Shown one piece after another: positions 1-13,400 of a stretch of DNA of 64,000 nt. The notes beneath the pieces are model-generated. The model did no database searches. It was not told the origin of the DNA and was given only the letters and a program-made list of their open reading frames with translations. Numbering within the stretch: position 1 is the stretch's first letter; every line of letters starts with the position of its first letter. Origin of the DNA: Rostratula benghalensis (taxonomy: Eukaryota > Chordata > Aves > Charadriiformes > Rostratulidae); NCBI GenBank assembly GCA_013399305.1, contig VXAI01000194.1, positions 248,001 through 312,000 on the forward strand. The letters run 5' to 3'. The position numbers and the translations under genes were made by a program.

Positions 1-2591
1 GAGGCAGAAAAGGGGGCTCCCCATGGTGGGTGCTCAGGTCCCATTGCCCTGAGGTTGGGAGAACCGTGCAGCTCGGGTGTGCAGGGAAGGAGCACTCCCA
101 GACTCAATTTTATATGCGACCTCTGTGGAAGGAAAGCTCCACTCAAAAGGGAAACAGCATCAAAATCCACTCTCCCCAGTCCTCTTCTGCTGTCTAAGCC
201 ACAGAATCTGCATTAGCCCACAGCTAAGACACCACTGGGGTCTTAGTTCAGCTAGGAAAAGCTTCTTTGCTCATAGTCAGGGATTTATATCTGCTTGGTT
301 CTGGGGAATGGTGAAACATTCAGATTTCTGGGGGAGGTGGTCTCTTCTATCTGCACCTCCCAGGCCCCTTTGTCCGTCTCAGTGATGCATGATCTGTGTT
401 TCCCTCCCTCCTGCATTATCTGCCCGTCTTGTTCGGAGCGAGGATGCACATTGCTATGGAGAGGACGAGGGTTCAGCATCATCGCTTTGTTCAGATACAA
501 TTCAGTACAAGTACCCCGGGTCAGGAGATCAGCTGAAAATATGATTAACTTAGGGTGAGCTTAGCCTATAAGCACATGACAAATCTCAGCTTGCGGCAAA
601 CTGCTTGCCTGGGCTGGGACTTAACCCTTAGACTTGTTTCTGAAATTGATAATGAGGGTCCACTGAAAGGCAATTGCAGAGGTGTTCTCCTCCTGGACCC
701 CAAATCAGAAATGCCAGATGATTTCCTGCAGGGCACGGAGCAGCCAGCTCTGTGAAACCCATCCTCTGCCCTGCGGAGGCACGAGGATGCGAGCGGTGAC
801 CTCTGGGGACAGGCTCTGTCTCTGCTTTACCAACAGCTCTGAACCCTGCAGTCTCTCAAACAAAACTTCCCCCCAAAAATGAACAAGTGGAATGCAAAGT
901 GGAATACAAATGACAGCGTTAGCTGTGCTCGTGGAGCAGAAACGGCAGATAGGAAAATAAATGAAGTTTTGGGCTGAAATTGTGTGAATGCTGCAGGATG
1001 TCTGTGCCCTTAGCAGCGTTTCTTCTCTTGATTAATGGTGAAATTTCTCATAATGAATTTCCTGGAGCTTTGTATTGAGTCAGCAGTGCTATTTTTGAAG
1101 GACACGTGCATATGTTAACACTCTCACAAATACACACAAAACCTCTCTTGCATTACTGAGTGCAACAGATGTAACTGAGGAAAAAGAGCCCTGGAAGCAA
1201 GTGGGGCCGTTGTCTTTCTGTCCATTCCGAGCTTCAGCAGCAGGAAATGTACACACAACAGGGACAGAAAGAAAAGCTTTAAAAAAAATTTGTATTTGCA
1301 AAACATTCAGTATTTGTGAAAAGCATGGGGAAGAATTATAATACGGACCAGCTTCGTCTGACAGCATAGCTCAAGCCCTATTGACGTGGAAATGCCTGTT
1401 TAAGCTATTAAAAAGGGCAATATTCAAATGAAAAAGTCTTCCTTTTTAATCATGGCAAAACTCTGTCCCTTGAAGTCAGTAGATTTAGAACAATTTTATA
1501 GCAGTTTTGTCTGGGAAAAAATGTCTTTGCCTGTAAGAGCACAGGTTCTTTTAATGCGAGTTGTCATCTAAATAATTCCATATCATCAAGCAAAAAGATA
1601 ATTTCTAAGGCAAAAAAAATGTAGCAGCTTAAAGTCTCAGATACAGTCACCCACAAAATTGCTTATGAATGTGCTATTAGTTTGAGCTAAAAGTTAATGG
1701 GGAAGCTGGCTGGCCTCAGGGGACTAATAAATAGGATACTAAGTCTTTCTGCTGTAGGGCAGTGTCTCAAAATTGGTCCAAGTCCACAGTGATTTGAAAG
1801 GAGTTCCTGTTTGATGCTTATTTGTTGGTCTAAGATAATGGATTGATGAGTTTCAGCCTGATGCTGAGTGAAAACCAGTTCCAGAATTATAATTTTTATT
1901 ATGGAAATGCTCAGAGGCCACAAACTGTGTCTGGATTTATAATTCCTGTACACAGTACAAATCTTTACCCCAGAGTGTGCATGAAATAAATACTCATGAA
2001 TAAACCTGGTGCTGCACACACAGAGGTGGAGAGGCCATGGCCATGGGAGCTGTGCTTTACTGGGTGCTTTACTGGCTGATCTGGTCCCTTGTCTGGCTGC
2101 CTCCATCCTTTTTGGGTGAAACTTTGCTCTCTCAAACAGGCTCCTCTCCAAACCCTGCCCAGAGCTCCCAGCACCGCTGGCCCAGTCCCCACGGTTCCTG
2201 CTGGAATGCTGTCCATAAGAATTTTTCACGGGCTCCACCTCCAAAAGGTGGGTTGTGCTGTGTGAGGGAGAGTGCCCGGGCTGTGTGAAGTACATTAATT
2301 TTAGATCATCATAGATAGGGTGAAGTGGAGGATAATTGTCTTGCTCCAACACTAGGCAAGGATGTGAAAAGTGTCAGGGAGGAAAAATACCTGCAGAAAA
2401 ATACCCCAGAAATTCACACCCTGACTTCTTAACAGGAAAATAAGAACTCCTCAGGAAGTGGCAGAGCTTGGTGGGTTTGGTGTTTGTGCAGTGCTCCTCC
2501 TCTCTGCAGTAATTTATCAATAATTCCATTGCTCAGAGGGCTTTTGAGTATAGGCTGTGCAGCTTTAGCACAAGCAGGGAAAAAAAAGAAA

Positions 2592-2620
2592 GGATTAGAT
2601 TAGAGGATTAGACATTAGAC
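2592..2620 (+). repeat. Short GGATTAGA direct repeat
   Basis: GGATTAGA occurs at 2592-2599 and 2605-2612, with related ATTAGA at 2599-2604 and 2614-2619. It looks like a local slippage duplication. GGATTA is also the core recognised by OTX/PITX/GSC-class homeodomains, but motif presence alone does not show function. Confidence 0.5.
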
Positions 2621-3274
2621 GTTTATATGAATATGAATAGTCGTTGCAGCTACATCAGCTAGGAGAAAATTACACAGGGCTGATAATCTTCATGCTTCAG
2701 GGCATAAGCTGATCATGAGAGCTGGTCAAATTATTTGTTGTGAGTCATTTATCTGAAGAATTTAGCCCTTTTCTGTTTGTGTGCAGATCATGATTTTTAT
2801 TAATACACTTCTTATTCAGGACCGACAGTACTTTGCAGGGCTAGAACTGAGCTGTAAATGGTTTATCATGGATATTCAATCAGTCATTTCCTATCTGGGA
2901 TTTCTGCTCTGGGAGTGAAGGTGAGGAGAGAAGAGTGAGCATCCCATGGGTCGCACTGAGCTGAGAGATGGAGCCGAGTCCTCTCCCCGCTGCCTTTCTG
3001 CTCGGGCTGCACGAGGCAACCTGTGCCTATCCGTCAGGCATCTTTTCTTTCTGCAATTAGTAGAAAGCTGGAAACTTGCTGCTGATTAGCATTAAGAAAT
3101 TAAAAATACTGATGTGATCACAATGAACAAGCAGTAAATTGGTGCAGACAAGCCTGAGCAAAGCCAGTAAATAAGCAAGTGTTTATCACTTCTGGGAGAG
3201 TTCCCAGTTGAGGGTGGTTTGAGGATTTAAATAGCAGAGTTTTCTTCTCCTACTTCTTCAAGGTTCTTCCCCAG

Positions 3275-3357
3275 CAGGTGAAGCCCTCACCTGGGTGGAG
3301 GGCTGTGTGTCACCCTCAGTGACATGTCCCCAAGCCCCTGGCAGTGGGGTCTGCCGG
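3275..3357 (+). other. Exon-like open segment (speculative)
   Basis: A pyrimidine-rich stretch ending in CCAG precedes this 83-nt segment, and a full-consensus GTGAGT donor follows it at 3358. One frame stays open throughout (27 codons after a 2-nt partial codon). The peptide is not recognised. GTGAGT occurs often by chance in 64 kb, so this is kept only as a candidate. Confidence 0.12.
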
Positions 3358-4032
3358 GTGAGTCCCCCACTGCAGCTCAGCCATTGCTAAATAGCACGTG
3401 TGTTTGCGTCCCCGTCTCTCCTTTCTCGCTATTTCTCTGAGACCATTCCCCTCTTGGCGCACTTTCTGACCTGCTGACACAGGAGGGATTGGAGCAAACA
3501 GGGGAGAAGATCAATACAAATTAAGAGCAAATTATATAATGTACAAAGGGCCAGAGCGCATCTTTGAAAACCCATTACCCTCTGATTTGTAGCTTTGTGA
3601 CCCGTGATTGTTTGCTGGGTGGCAGAAGGGATCACAAAATCCATTCGCTTCCCGGGTCTGGTTGGAGGGGCTGGTACAGCCACAGCACATTTCCCATTTA
3701 GAATAAGTGGGATAAATTACAACGTGGCCTATGGCTCCCGTGTAATTCAAGGTGTGTGTTTCTGTTGCCCAGCAGTGGAGGGAAGGCTGGCACCAGGGGG
3801 GTCACCCAAGAGCCCATGGTGGGTGGCAGAGGAGGAGGAAAGCGGAGAGAGGAGTCCTCTGGGAGAGGCTGTGAAGGCTGCAGCCCATGTGGGGAACGTG
3901 AGCACCTGCACAGGGCTATAAATTCCTCAGTGCACCTCTCTGCCGTGTTTCTCACCGTGTTTTATAACTCCACGGGTGTGTTGCTTTTCCATTTTGCCAA
4001 GCTGGTTCCACTCTAGCCTTTGATTAATAGCT

Positions 4033-4060
4033 CTGGAAAAAAAAAAAATAAAAAAAAAAA
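4033..4060 (+). repeat. A-rich simple repeat
   Basis: Two runs of A, each 11 or more bases, separated by a single T. No retrotransposon body was recognised upstream, so it is called a simple low-complexity tract and not a poly(A) tail. Confidence 0.85.
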
Positions 4061-6099
4061 TCATCACACTCTGGTGGCAAAGAAGTTTCCGCAAGCGACA
4101 GTTTTCCTAACACGTCTGTGCAGATTCACAAAATATTGTAGAGGGGAAACGTGTGTGTGTGTGACTTTGCAAACAGACGTGTTCTGCACATCCCCTGTGG
4201 AAAGCTGGGCAAAACAGGACCTTCTTGTCCCGGTGGTGGCTTTAACCAATGTCCCAGACCCCTCAAACCCCTTTGGTGGTGTATATGGGGTATCCCAAGT
4301 CGTTCCCTGAGCATTGTAGTGCAGTTAGCGGTGATAACATTGTCTTGGTGCAGTGTTGTATCGCTGTTTTAACAACCTGACGTGGAAGTCACCTCCTATT
4401 ATCACTTTGAATCCATAAAGCACTGAAGGCTTTCCAGAGCTGGGTGCATTGGCAATAAGGGGGCAAACTCCCATTGCTGCTGAGGAGGGATCATGCTCAG
4501 GTTTGTTTCAAACCTCCAGTACGAACCCCAAGTGAGGAGCAGGGCAGTGGGGATATTCCACAGGTACAGACAGGGCTGCACCTGACAGAGCTGATGCTGG
4601 ATGTGACCTTAGGGACTGAGGCAGCAGGAGAAGGACCATCCCATGGCCACCGCTGAGGTAGAGCATCCTGCAGTGGCAGGGGATAAGGCTGCAGGAGCCA
4701 GGGGACTCCCTGAGCCAGGACTTTGGGCTGGTAAATCTGGATCCAGGCAAGGAGCCATGGGGCTTATAGAGGTGAAGTAGAGCAGCATTGATTAAGGACA
4801 AGCAGAGTGGTTCCTGGAGCACCTCAGCATATGGGGGGTCTGAGACGAAAACAGCAAGTCAATTTAAGTGATTTTAAATGCAGAATAATGTGTATGGGAA
4901 ATGGAGCCCTAATTGTGTACAAGCAACGAGCAGCATTGACACCAATTTGAGGACTATTGCTCAAAACAGTGCCTGTGAAGTGTCTGTGTATAGTTCTCTG
5001 AAGTCACAAGCTGAAGCCTCAGCAGAGGCCAAGAGGGGAACAGAACTGTATGAATTATTGAGGAGGAAATAGAAAACAAAGCAAACAAAAGAAACCTCAT
5101 GCAGCTTTATAAATCCTTGGTGTGCTCACAGCGACAGCACCGGCTCCCGTTCGGTTCTTCCAGCAGCAAAATGGTCCCACAGAACTGGGAAGGACACAAA
5201 GGACAGCGACAGGGACATCGGGAGGACCGGCCAGGCTGCTTTGGAGGGGCTGCTGGAGCACAACCCTCACCCTGGAGCAGTGGAGATGGATAAGGATTTT
5301 TGAAAAGTGTGTCAGGAACAATTATTCATTAATTCTCACGCAGCAGAGATTAGGAGACACCTGCCAGAGCTATCCAGTAGTAAGTTTAAAGCAATGGAAG
5401 GGAGTAACTTTTTTTATATAATTCATAATCAAGTTGTGGTACTCTGTGCCACCAGGGATCACAGATACAAACAGTATAAATGGGTTTGAAAAGGGATGAG
5501 ACCAATTCCAAGAGTCATCAATGAGTACTTTGTTCACAAATCCAGGTGGATGCTGCTGACCAGTGGGAAATTGAGGGAATGTACCAGGGAAGGAGCATCC
5601 GGAGCCGGCGCCGCAGCCCCGACCCTCTGCAAGGGGGTGTCTCGGTGACAAAGTGACCTGGGCCAGCGAGTGTGTGTCCAGGGAGGAACCAGTCCCGATG
5701 GAAAAGAAAGCCAGAGGGAAATAAAATGGCTCAAGGATTCTGCTGATGCCAAGAAACCTTTAACACTTGTGAGCTCAGAAGCGCTTGGCTGCCCCGGCGC
5801 CGTGAGCTCAATGGTTAACGAGAAGAAAAATGGTGCTTCCGCCGCTCCACAACCTGCTGCCGTCACATAAATTGAAACCGACAGAATTACCATTGATACA
5901 AATTAAAAACAAATAAAAAGGGTACACAGAACTGATTCGCAGAGTTCAAACTCCATTACCAACTGATTTACTGTGCAGTGACCTGTGATTGTTTGCACTG
6001 AGAAAGTACCGTGCTCGGATCCTATCGGCCTTGTGGCTACGTCTCACACCAGTCAATAAGCTATTTAATTTAATGGGAAACAGTATTGACGGACCTGGA
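4061..6099. other. Non-coding unique sequence
   Basis: No gene is recognised. The stretch contains a 13-bp alternating GT run at 4151-4163 and an AT-rich block around 5860-5930. The short frames, such as 64 codons at 4878-5072 and 119 codons (minus) at 5534-5893, match nothing I recognise. Confidence 0.6.
4151..4163 (+). repeat. (GT)n microsatellite
   Basis: Six and a half uninterrupted GT units lie in unique sequence. Likely a minor length-variable microsatellite. Confidence 0.8.
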
Positions 6100-6157
6100 A
6101 TGCAGCTCAAAAAAAAAAAAAAAGAAAAAAAAAAAAGGAGAAAAAAAAGATGCAGCT
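6100..6157 (+). repeat. A-rich tract flanked by 8-bp direct repeats
   Basis: About 42 bases, almost all A with a few G, sit between two copies of ATGCAGCT (6100-6107 and 6150-6157). The arrangement resembles a target-site duplication around a bare poly(A) insertion. No transposon body lies inside, and CR1, the main avian LINE, does not end in poly(A). Expansion by replication slippage between fortuitous repeats is an equally good explanation. Confidence 0.7.
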
Positions 6158-6866
6158 GCAAAGAGCAGATAAAGTCTTCAACTCGGGGGTTCACTCTTTG
6201 GGTGTTTTCCCTTTTGTTATCTCATTAATTAAAGTCCCGAGAAGTCTCAGCTGGATTTGGGAGTGTCAAAGCCTTGCAGGAAAGGTGCTGAAGGCACGAT
6301 TGCCGCGGGAACGGGGGCCGTGGGGAAGAGATAATGTGGAGTACAATGTAGTACCCTGACCTTTGCCAATAAACAAATGCATGAAGAAACGAAGTTGCTG
6401 AAAAGAAAAAAAAATCTGTCAGATGAGTGGAAGGGAGAGGAGGAGGCCACTTGGGAGCCAAGTTCCTTCAACAAACACAATTTTTCTGGAGCCTCTTCAC
6501 TGGCTCCCTGGTTGGAGGGGTGCAGTGGAGGGACAGTCCCCTGGCTGACCCCGAGAGTCACAGACCGGTGGCCTCGGGTGTCGGGTTTGCATTTTTAGCA
6601 GCGTGTTTTGAGATGCTGTGGTTTCCACCGTATTCAGTAGGAAAAAACCAGTGGGGCTGTTGTGATCTGGCCTCAGGTTTGGGAAAGAGGGTTTGGCAGG
6701 GGGGACCGAGCCGGGCTCTGCTCCCAGCCCACCCCCGAGGTGCTTCTGGTTCCACCCCCACATTCCCCTGCTTACCTTGAGATGGGAGTAACACTGCTTA
6801 CCTGGCCCCCTGAGCTGCCAGTTACCACTAAGTATGCAGCTGCATGGTGTCCCAAGGAGAGGCTGC

Positions 6867-6888
6867 AATAATAATGATGATTATTATT
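6867..6888 (+). repeat. AAT/ATT inverted repeat
   Basis: A 9-bp arm AATAATAAT (6867-6875) is followed after 4 bases by its exact reverse complement ATTATTATT (6880-6888). It is a trinucleotide microsatellite that changes strand at its centre and so could form a small AT hairpin. Confidence 0.8.
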
Positions 6889-8580
6889 ATAATAAACACT
6901 CATTTAGCTATTTAGGTTTGCTTTTCCCAAGCAGGCACGTGGCTTTCTTGTTCCAGCAGCTACTGCAGATTCTGTCTGTGAATGTGGACACACAACATGC
7001 ACCACTGCTTGTAAATTATTCCTATGGAGCAAGGAGGTTTTTTTCTGTCTGGGTGCGGGAGCTCAGCCCGACTGGAGCCCATGGTGGGCACAGGAGTGGG
7101 GACCAGCCCCTGCAGAGTGTTGTCATCCCACGGGCAGGAGCTGACAACCTGGTGACTCCCCTGCTGCAATTTCTATGGCAACACTCCCCATTTCCAAGAT
7201 GAAAGTTGCATTTGCGATGTCGCTCACATCTCAAAATATATATATTTATTGTACATGAGTGTAACATCCCCCCAGGTGCTCCGGGGGGGGGGTTCCAGTT
7301 AGGTGGCACAGCAGGGTCACTCTGGTCCTGCTCTTGATAAGGAGAACGTGGCCAAGGAATGGCCATGGCAAAGGGCAACGTGTGAGAGAGGAGATGGTTT
7401 GGGAGAGTCCAGAGGTGGGAGGAACATCTGCAGAGTGCCATTTTGCTGCTGCTTCCCTCTGTCCGGGTCTTCAGTGTCTCTTGTGGCACTGAGATGGTCA
7501 CTGACAGAATCACAACTGGCTGAAATTCAGAAAATTTGGAAAAATTTCATTTTTAACAGATCCGTATAGAGCAAAGGTTTTAGAAGGAGGAAGCGTGTCA
7601 CAAAGAAATAAAAATGCTAGATCAAATCGTGTTTTAATTTTTAAATTGGTCAAGGAGCCTTTCCAGTGGCCAGCCCTCTTTCAGACTCCTGTGTGTCCCT
7701 AAACACAGTGGCTTGATTCAATTTCCAACTTCATTAAAGGTCACCGCCCCCTTGGAAATGAATTCACAGCTAACGAAGTGGTATGTCGATGCATAAACTT
7801 CAGTTGATTGCTTCAAGTTTTCCGTAGTTAGTAGCCTGTAAAGAAAACACACATTTAAGGAAATTACAGTAGCAAGAAAAATGAGGTGGAACCATCAAGA
7901 TGAGCAGAAGCTGGAGATATTCCATATTTTAAAATACTGTGGTGGCTTTGCAGTGTTTGAAGGGAGCACTGCTACGTGTTCTTTATGCAGATGGCTTTGG
8001 GTCTCACGGCTCTGCTCTGCAATGAGAGGTGAACAACCCGAGTGGGAAAGGTGGTGTCTCCTGCTCCAGACATCCCCGACTGTTTGAGTCTTCCCATCCT
8101 GGCAGCAGCACTGGAGGAGGGAGCTGCAGCTCCGCAGGGATGGGGAGCGGGGATTGGGGTCGGCAGCTCCTGAAAAGGGGATCGTGTGCTGCCTTCTGCC
8201 CTGCAGCCATGGCAGGAACATCAACAGCCAAACCCAACTCAGCCGAGTGCATCCTCCCTTCCATTCTCTCTGTTCCTGGATGTTTCTTCTTGTTTAACGT
8301 TGCCCCGTGCCTTGGCTAACGCAGCCGTTGAGTTCCCGTGACCGTGCTGCTGTCTTGGGTGGAACAGGCCACCAGGGAGGCACTTTATGAAACAGTTGCA
8401 TCAACAATCTGGACCCTATCGTACGTTTCCTCGAAGCAAACAGAGAGTTTGCAGCTTTGACACCTCAGGGATGCTAATCCCTGGGGGTGGGAGTTGCAGA
8501 GGGCCTTTCCCAGGTGGCTTCTCTGCCCCCTTGCCCGTTTGCTGGTGTTCAAACATCTCCTCTTTGTGTTGCAAGACGAA

Positions 8581-8602
8581 GGGGAGGAGGAGGAGGACTG
8601 GG
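8581..8602 (+). repeat. (GGA)n purine-rich microsatellite
   Basis: Four to five GGA units form a short polypurine tract. A second similar tract lies at about 8761-8778. No coding or regulatory role can be read from it. Confidence 0.7.
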
Positions 8603-10324
8603 GCTGTGTTATTCCAGCTCAAGGGAGGGAAGAAAATGAGGAAATTGTGTGATTTGCCATAAGAGGTCTTTTTTCCTACTCGTGGAGAAGTTCAATGTGC
8701 AGAAGGGCAGCCGTTGTGGTGCCTGTCCCAGGTCACACGCTCTGATCGGTGCTGGTGTCTGGGGAGGAGGAGGAGGGCTCTTGATGCTCCTTTTCCAGGA
8801 AACTGGTTTCTGGAGAAGGACCACCAGACAGCAGAGACTACGCTTTCACGAGCCCAGGGTTTCTTATTATGTATGACAGCTAAGATTTCTTGTATGGGAA
8901 GCATTATTTTAAGCAAAAAAGGCAGATTGGGAGTGCAGACACAGAAAAGCATGTCAAATGAGAAAAACTTTGATCAAAATTCAAATCCAACTCAGCCTCT
9001 AGCTATCTTCTGAACAGCATGCATTCTCCTGGATGGATTTTTTCCCCCTTTTTCAAGAACAGGAACATGAAGAAAGAACTTGGTATGAGGGAGGTCAATA
9101 GACACACTGCATCTTAGAAGTTCAATTTAATCTCATTTTCTTTGGCCTCAGTGATTTGCTTTTCCAGGTTTGGTGGACCCTTGAGAAACATTTTATCCTC
9201 TCCTTTCAGGTGCTCAGTAATGTGGTCTTAAGAGGGCTTTCCACTTTGTGGCCTAATTATGGAAAAATTCATTTCTGAGTGGGCTGTCTGGGCTGCTTTT
9301 AGGCTGCTTCCCTGATCTCAGTTCAAATGAGGCTCCTTGCGAGGCATCATTTACAGAAAGCTAAAATCACCCCGTAACAGATATCCCCTCCAGTGGTGTT
9401 TCATCCCAGGCATTCAGGTGCTGTGCCAGACCCTCAGCACTCCTGTGTCTGGCAGGAGGGGAGCAGGGGATGGCAGTGTCCCCTGTGTCCCCCCGTCCCA
9501 CCGACTGGAGCCGGCTGCTGCCCTGTGCCCAGCTCTGCCCAGCCAAGCACCCGCTTCCCGGTAGCTTCTGGAAAAAACACACATTTTAAGTAACTCCCAA
9601 AGCTGCTTTGCATATGTTGAAGAAACAAACTTAACACAGAGCACAGATGTAAAATGTAATTACCTTGATAGGGGAGATGGGCTTGTGCGTTACATTTTGA
9701 CATTAAGTTACATTATGCTGTGACAATTATTCTACTTTAATGAAGGGGGGAAAGTGTTTAAGATATGTTAAAAATCAGCCTGTTCTGACACCAGCTACAG
9801 TTTCACGATATGTTAGAAACATGTTGGAGTATAATCCTAAGTGTGGCTGAATATATTTCATAAAAGCCTGAAACCTAGCAAACTTTGTAAGGCAGAGTGG
9901 TAAATATGTCCTCGATAGCACTTCTTATAGCAACAGCCTGTCCCTGGAAGAGCAACAGGAGCTCTACTCATTTTTATAGATCTTTCACGGCAAGAACAAG
10001 AGAGCAGCCAGGGAAATTCTCAGACAGCAGATATAAAACAAGGAGGACAAAGTCATTTGTCACACAACCCATAATTACAGGTGCAGGGTAGGACTGGCTG
10101 CCGCGGCCACTGGATAGAGAATGCTGGGTATGGAGGAGTTCAGAGAGGAATGGGGCAAATTACTGAAGAATAAGTCAATAGTGGTTATTATAAAAAGAGG
10201 TTGGGTGCAGTTTCTGGGTGAACGAGCCCCTAAATCAGAAGCTGGAAGATAACAGTGAGCCCTGCTCTCACACAGGTTTGGGTTTGGGCACCGTTGGGAT
10301 GTAGCAGGACAAGGTGGCACCTGA

Positions 10325-10400
10325 CAGAGAACCGTGGGGCACTCAGGGTGACCTCAAACCATCACCTGGTCCAACCTCTCCTGGGAGAGGGATGGGAGAT
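10325..10400 (-). mobile_element. Possible degraded CR1 3'-end relic
   Basis: The segment has the order of motifs seen in reverse-oriented avian CR1 3' ends: an AGAACC-like start, a GGTGACCTCAAA block, an ATCACCTGGTCCAACCTC-like block, then a GGGAGAGGGATGG-like stretch. Match quality is modest and the terminal octamer repeat is not clear. The call rests on recalled CR1 consensus and should be checked with RepeatMasker. Confidence 0.4.
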
Positions 10401-13400
10401 GGTGTTACAACAGCCTGACCCTGCACAGCAGCTCTTCATAGCATTTCCCTTTAGAAAACAAGACCCTTGTCAGACACTAAAGCAGGAATGAGGGAATATT
10501 TTTTGTTTTGAGCTATTCCTTTGTCTTTGCAAGACAGGAGCTCTGGGTGGGCTTCTGATGGGTTGGAGCCGGGTGGTGTGGGTGAAGAATTGGTGATGGC
10601 AGCCAGGAGGAGGGCTTACCTGGGAGTGGAAAATGCTGAAACACACTGTGTGCAGTATTTTGTCTTGGTACAGAGGCTGCATGGTCTAGCTCTGCGAGCT
10701 GATTGCTGAAAACACGCCTGAAAACAACGTGCTGCAATTAAGTTTAGATCTGCTTTTGAGAAAAGTCTTCAAAATTCATTTAAGACAGCCTGTTTCCAAA
10801 AAAAAAAAAAAAGTTCTTGCTGGCAAACTTGTTCATTTGAGACAAATGAAAAACACAGTGGAGGATGGATGTGATTATGGCCAATGATGTAATCTCTTTT
10901 TCTTTTTTCTCTTTTTTTTTTTTTTTTAAAGAAAATGACTATGTGTTGGCAATGATTTGGATTTGTCAACTTTACTGAACTCTTGAAAATAAAATAAAAC
11001 AAAGGAAAAACTTTGCCTGTCCTCAAAAAGCAGTAGCTGGGGAAACACAAAATTCTGCATAAGAAAATATTCTTTGCAGACTGACAGCAATCGCTAAAAT
11101 ATTATCACAGGTTTCACTTCTATTAAATAGCCCTAAGTTATTTTAGGAAGAAAAGCAGAACAAATAGGGTTTGATGAAAAAGGAGAAGCCTTGGATCTAT
11201 TTCTCTCTTCAAAAACTAATATCCTGTCCCAAAATTGGTATCAGAAGGGGATGTGATTGTCCTTGCAATTTAGTCTCTCCTGCAAATGGGGCAAGAAAAT
11301 GCTGCATCACAAATACAGAAACCCTCAAATCACTGATGTTTCTGAGCGTGAACTCCTAAAATACCCCAAACGATAGTTTTGTCTGTCACGGTATCATTCA
11401 CTCAAGGGCACGCAGCCCTTCACAGGGTGCCTCTCCAGGATTTCCCAGAAAAGCAGGTGATTTTATTCATATTTCGCAGGCTGGGGAATGAGAAATGGAG
11501 AATTTTAGTGCTTCTGCTCTAAGAACAGTGAATCAATGTCAGATCCCAGGGAAGCCTCAGCCTTGCTCTCGCCGCTGTAGCTGTGGGTTGCTCTCCCACA
11601 TACAGGACTGTCGAGGGCATAATTTAATTTGGCTTTTCCCTTGAGAACCTTCTGCAGCCACAGATGTGCAGCAGAGATTTGTCCCTTAAATAATCAGATT
11701 AAACAGGTCTCATGCTTCATAGTAGCCCCAGCGCTGCATGGGATGGGGAGGATTTATTCTCCCCCTTGCAGAGCGCAGCCCAATTGTCACACACAAGAGA
11801 GGGACCTATGGGGGGAGGCCTGTTTTTCTCTGAAGCACTGTGTATTTGACACTCTTGATAAGAAGATAGCCCTCTCTATCTGAAAGGGAGGTGACCAGTC
11901 CTGTCGGGCTGCTGCCTGATTTAGCCTGAATATCAGAAAAGCCTTGCTGCGTTTTCAGGTTAGGCCTGGGAGCGATTGAGGATGACTGATTTTTTTCTTT
12001 CTTATTGCCAGCAGTTAATGCAGAATTGAATGTAGATTCATCCAAACCCTGTGGGGTTTGCTTTTATCTTCTCACCCCTCTTTTGTGACCTCTGTGGTGA
12101 CCCAAAGAGCACGCCTGCTGGCACCCAGGCTCTCCCACCCTGTGCAGAACAGGTCCCCACCAGGCTCAGGGCATCTCAGCCCCACTGCAGCACCAGACCC
12201 CAGCCCTCCAGCACTTGCTCAGCTTCAGGGCAGCAAACGCATCCCTGAGGATGCCACAGACAAAATTGGCACACTTGGAGTTAATTACATGCTTAAGTGG
12301 AGTGCTGGAGCAGGGGCTGCATGGAAGACCCTGCTGCCAGCATCGGTGTTGGCTCTGAGACGGCTGAAATGTCTGCCCTGAGCCCAAAATCACAGCAGAG
12401 ATGGGCTCCAGGGAGAGCTGCAGGAGCTGCACTGAGCTCCCTCCTAAAGCCTTTCTATTAAAGACTCATCAGCACAGCTGATAGAGCATCATTAAGAAGC
12501 ATGGAGTGTCCAGAGACCCCGCCAGTGAAAAATGTTCTCTCTGAAGTTGTGGTTGGAACGTCAGGGACTCCTCCTGCGCTACTCTTATTAACTTCATAAC
12601 TTAAGGAGCCTTCTCCCTTCTCCAGGAAAACGTTCAGTAACGTGTTGAGGCTGCAGACTTGTGGGGTGAATCGATAGACTTTGGTTTTAGCAGAAATATG
12701 CTGTGATCAATATTTAAACAGGAGACAAATACACCTCTTTCTTTCCAGCTGCCTGGGAGCTGTGCCAGGAGCAGGGAGAGCATTGCTCCTCCTGGAGCTA
12801 TTAGCCACGACCTCCCATTGAACGAGCCCTGGGACCTGGGCACCACAAACCTCTTCTGCAGGAGGCTGGAACCAGGATCAGATAAATGCATGGAAATTCC
12901 CTCTGGAGCAGGAGCAGGGAATGACAATGCTGCTTGGGGTGGGGGGTGTCTTGGGCTGGGCCAGGGGAAGAGGTCTCCGAAAGAGACCTTCAGTCCATCT
13001 GGAGGCCAGAAAATGCTCAGCAAAACCTTAGATTTCCCCAGAAGATGCCAGAAGTATGTGCTTGAGCAGAGCAAAGGGGCTGTGTCGTCTGCCATCAGAC
13101 CCAGTGGTGGGTTGTTTTCTTTCCCACGAGGGTGCCAGCCGAAATGGCCACCAAAGGTGTCACTTACTGACATTTTTGATTTCTCCCTTTGGTTGGCTGA
13201 GGTCAAGAATGAAAACAAAACTGAATACTTTGAGGAAGTGTGGGATTTATGTTTATTTCTTTCTTTTTCTGCCTCCCGAGCAGGCAGATTTTGGCCAGTT
13301 CAACCTGTCTTTACCTCGGTGGGATATTAGTTCACATCCAGCTCCCTTACATCAGTTTCTCTGACTGTATCTCAGACAACTGAACAGAAACCTCAGGCCG

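Larger units (their letters stand above)
1..4030. other. Non-coding unique sequence
   Basis: No gene is recognised here. Open frames are short and overlap on both strands; the longest is 221 codons (minus, 1687-2352), with no recognisable domain and no codon pattern pointing to translation. Seen directly: AT-rich stretches around 1400-1680 and 2560-2900, a small cluster of GGATTA-type motifs at 2592-2620, and a short open segment with splice-like boundaries at 3275-3357. Intergenic or intronic DNA is the simplest reading. Confidence 0.6.
6158..10324. other. Non-coding unique sequence
   Basis: No gene is recognised. Frames up to 163 codons (minus, 7022-7513) overlap frames on the other strand and show no domain. 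Contents are an AT-rich imperfect palindrome at 6867-6890, AT-rich patches near 7230-7250 and 7600-7860, purine-rich GGA repeats near 8580-8600 and 8760-8780, and moderate-AT unique DNA at 9700-10080 with no repeat signature. Confidence 0.6.

Noticed and set aside
1687..2352. 221-codon minus-strand frame as a protein
   Set aside because: Low-complexity-free but unrecognised translation with no splice or promoter context; overlaps plus-strand frames of similar quality.
7022..7513. 163-codon minus-strand frame as a protein
   Set aside because: No recognisable domain, overlaps a 122-codon plus frame, and codon content looks random.
10798..10927. A and T runs as ends of a processed pseudogene
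   Set aside because: No gene-like body, no target-site duplication and no matching polyadenylation signal around the two runs.
12634..13330. Overlapping long frames on both strands (170 and 194 codons) as a gene
   Set aside because: Both strands are open at once over a GC-rich interval, the translations show no domain or plausible start context, and nothing is recognised. This fits chance.
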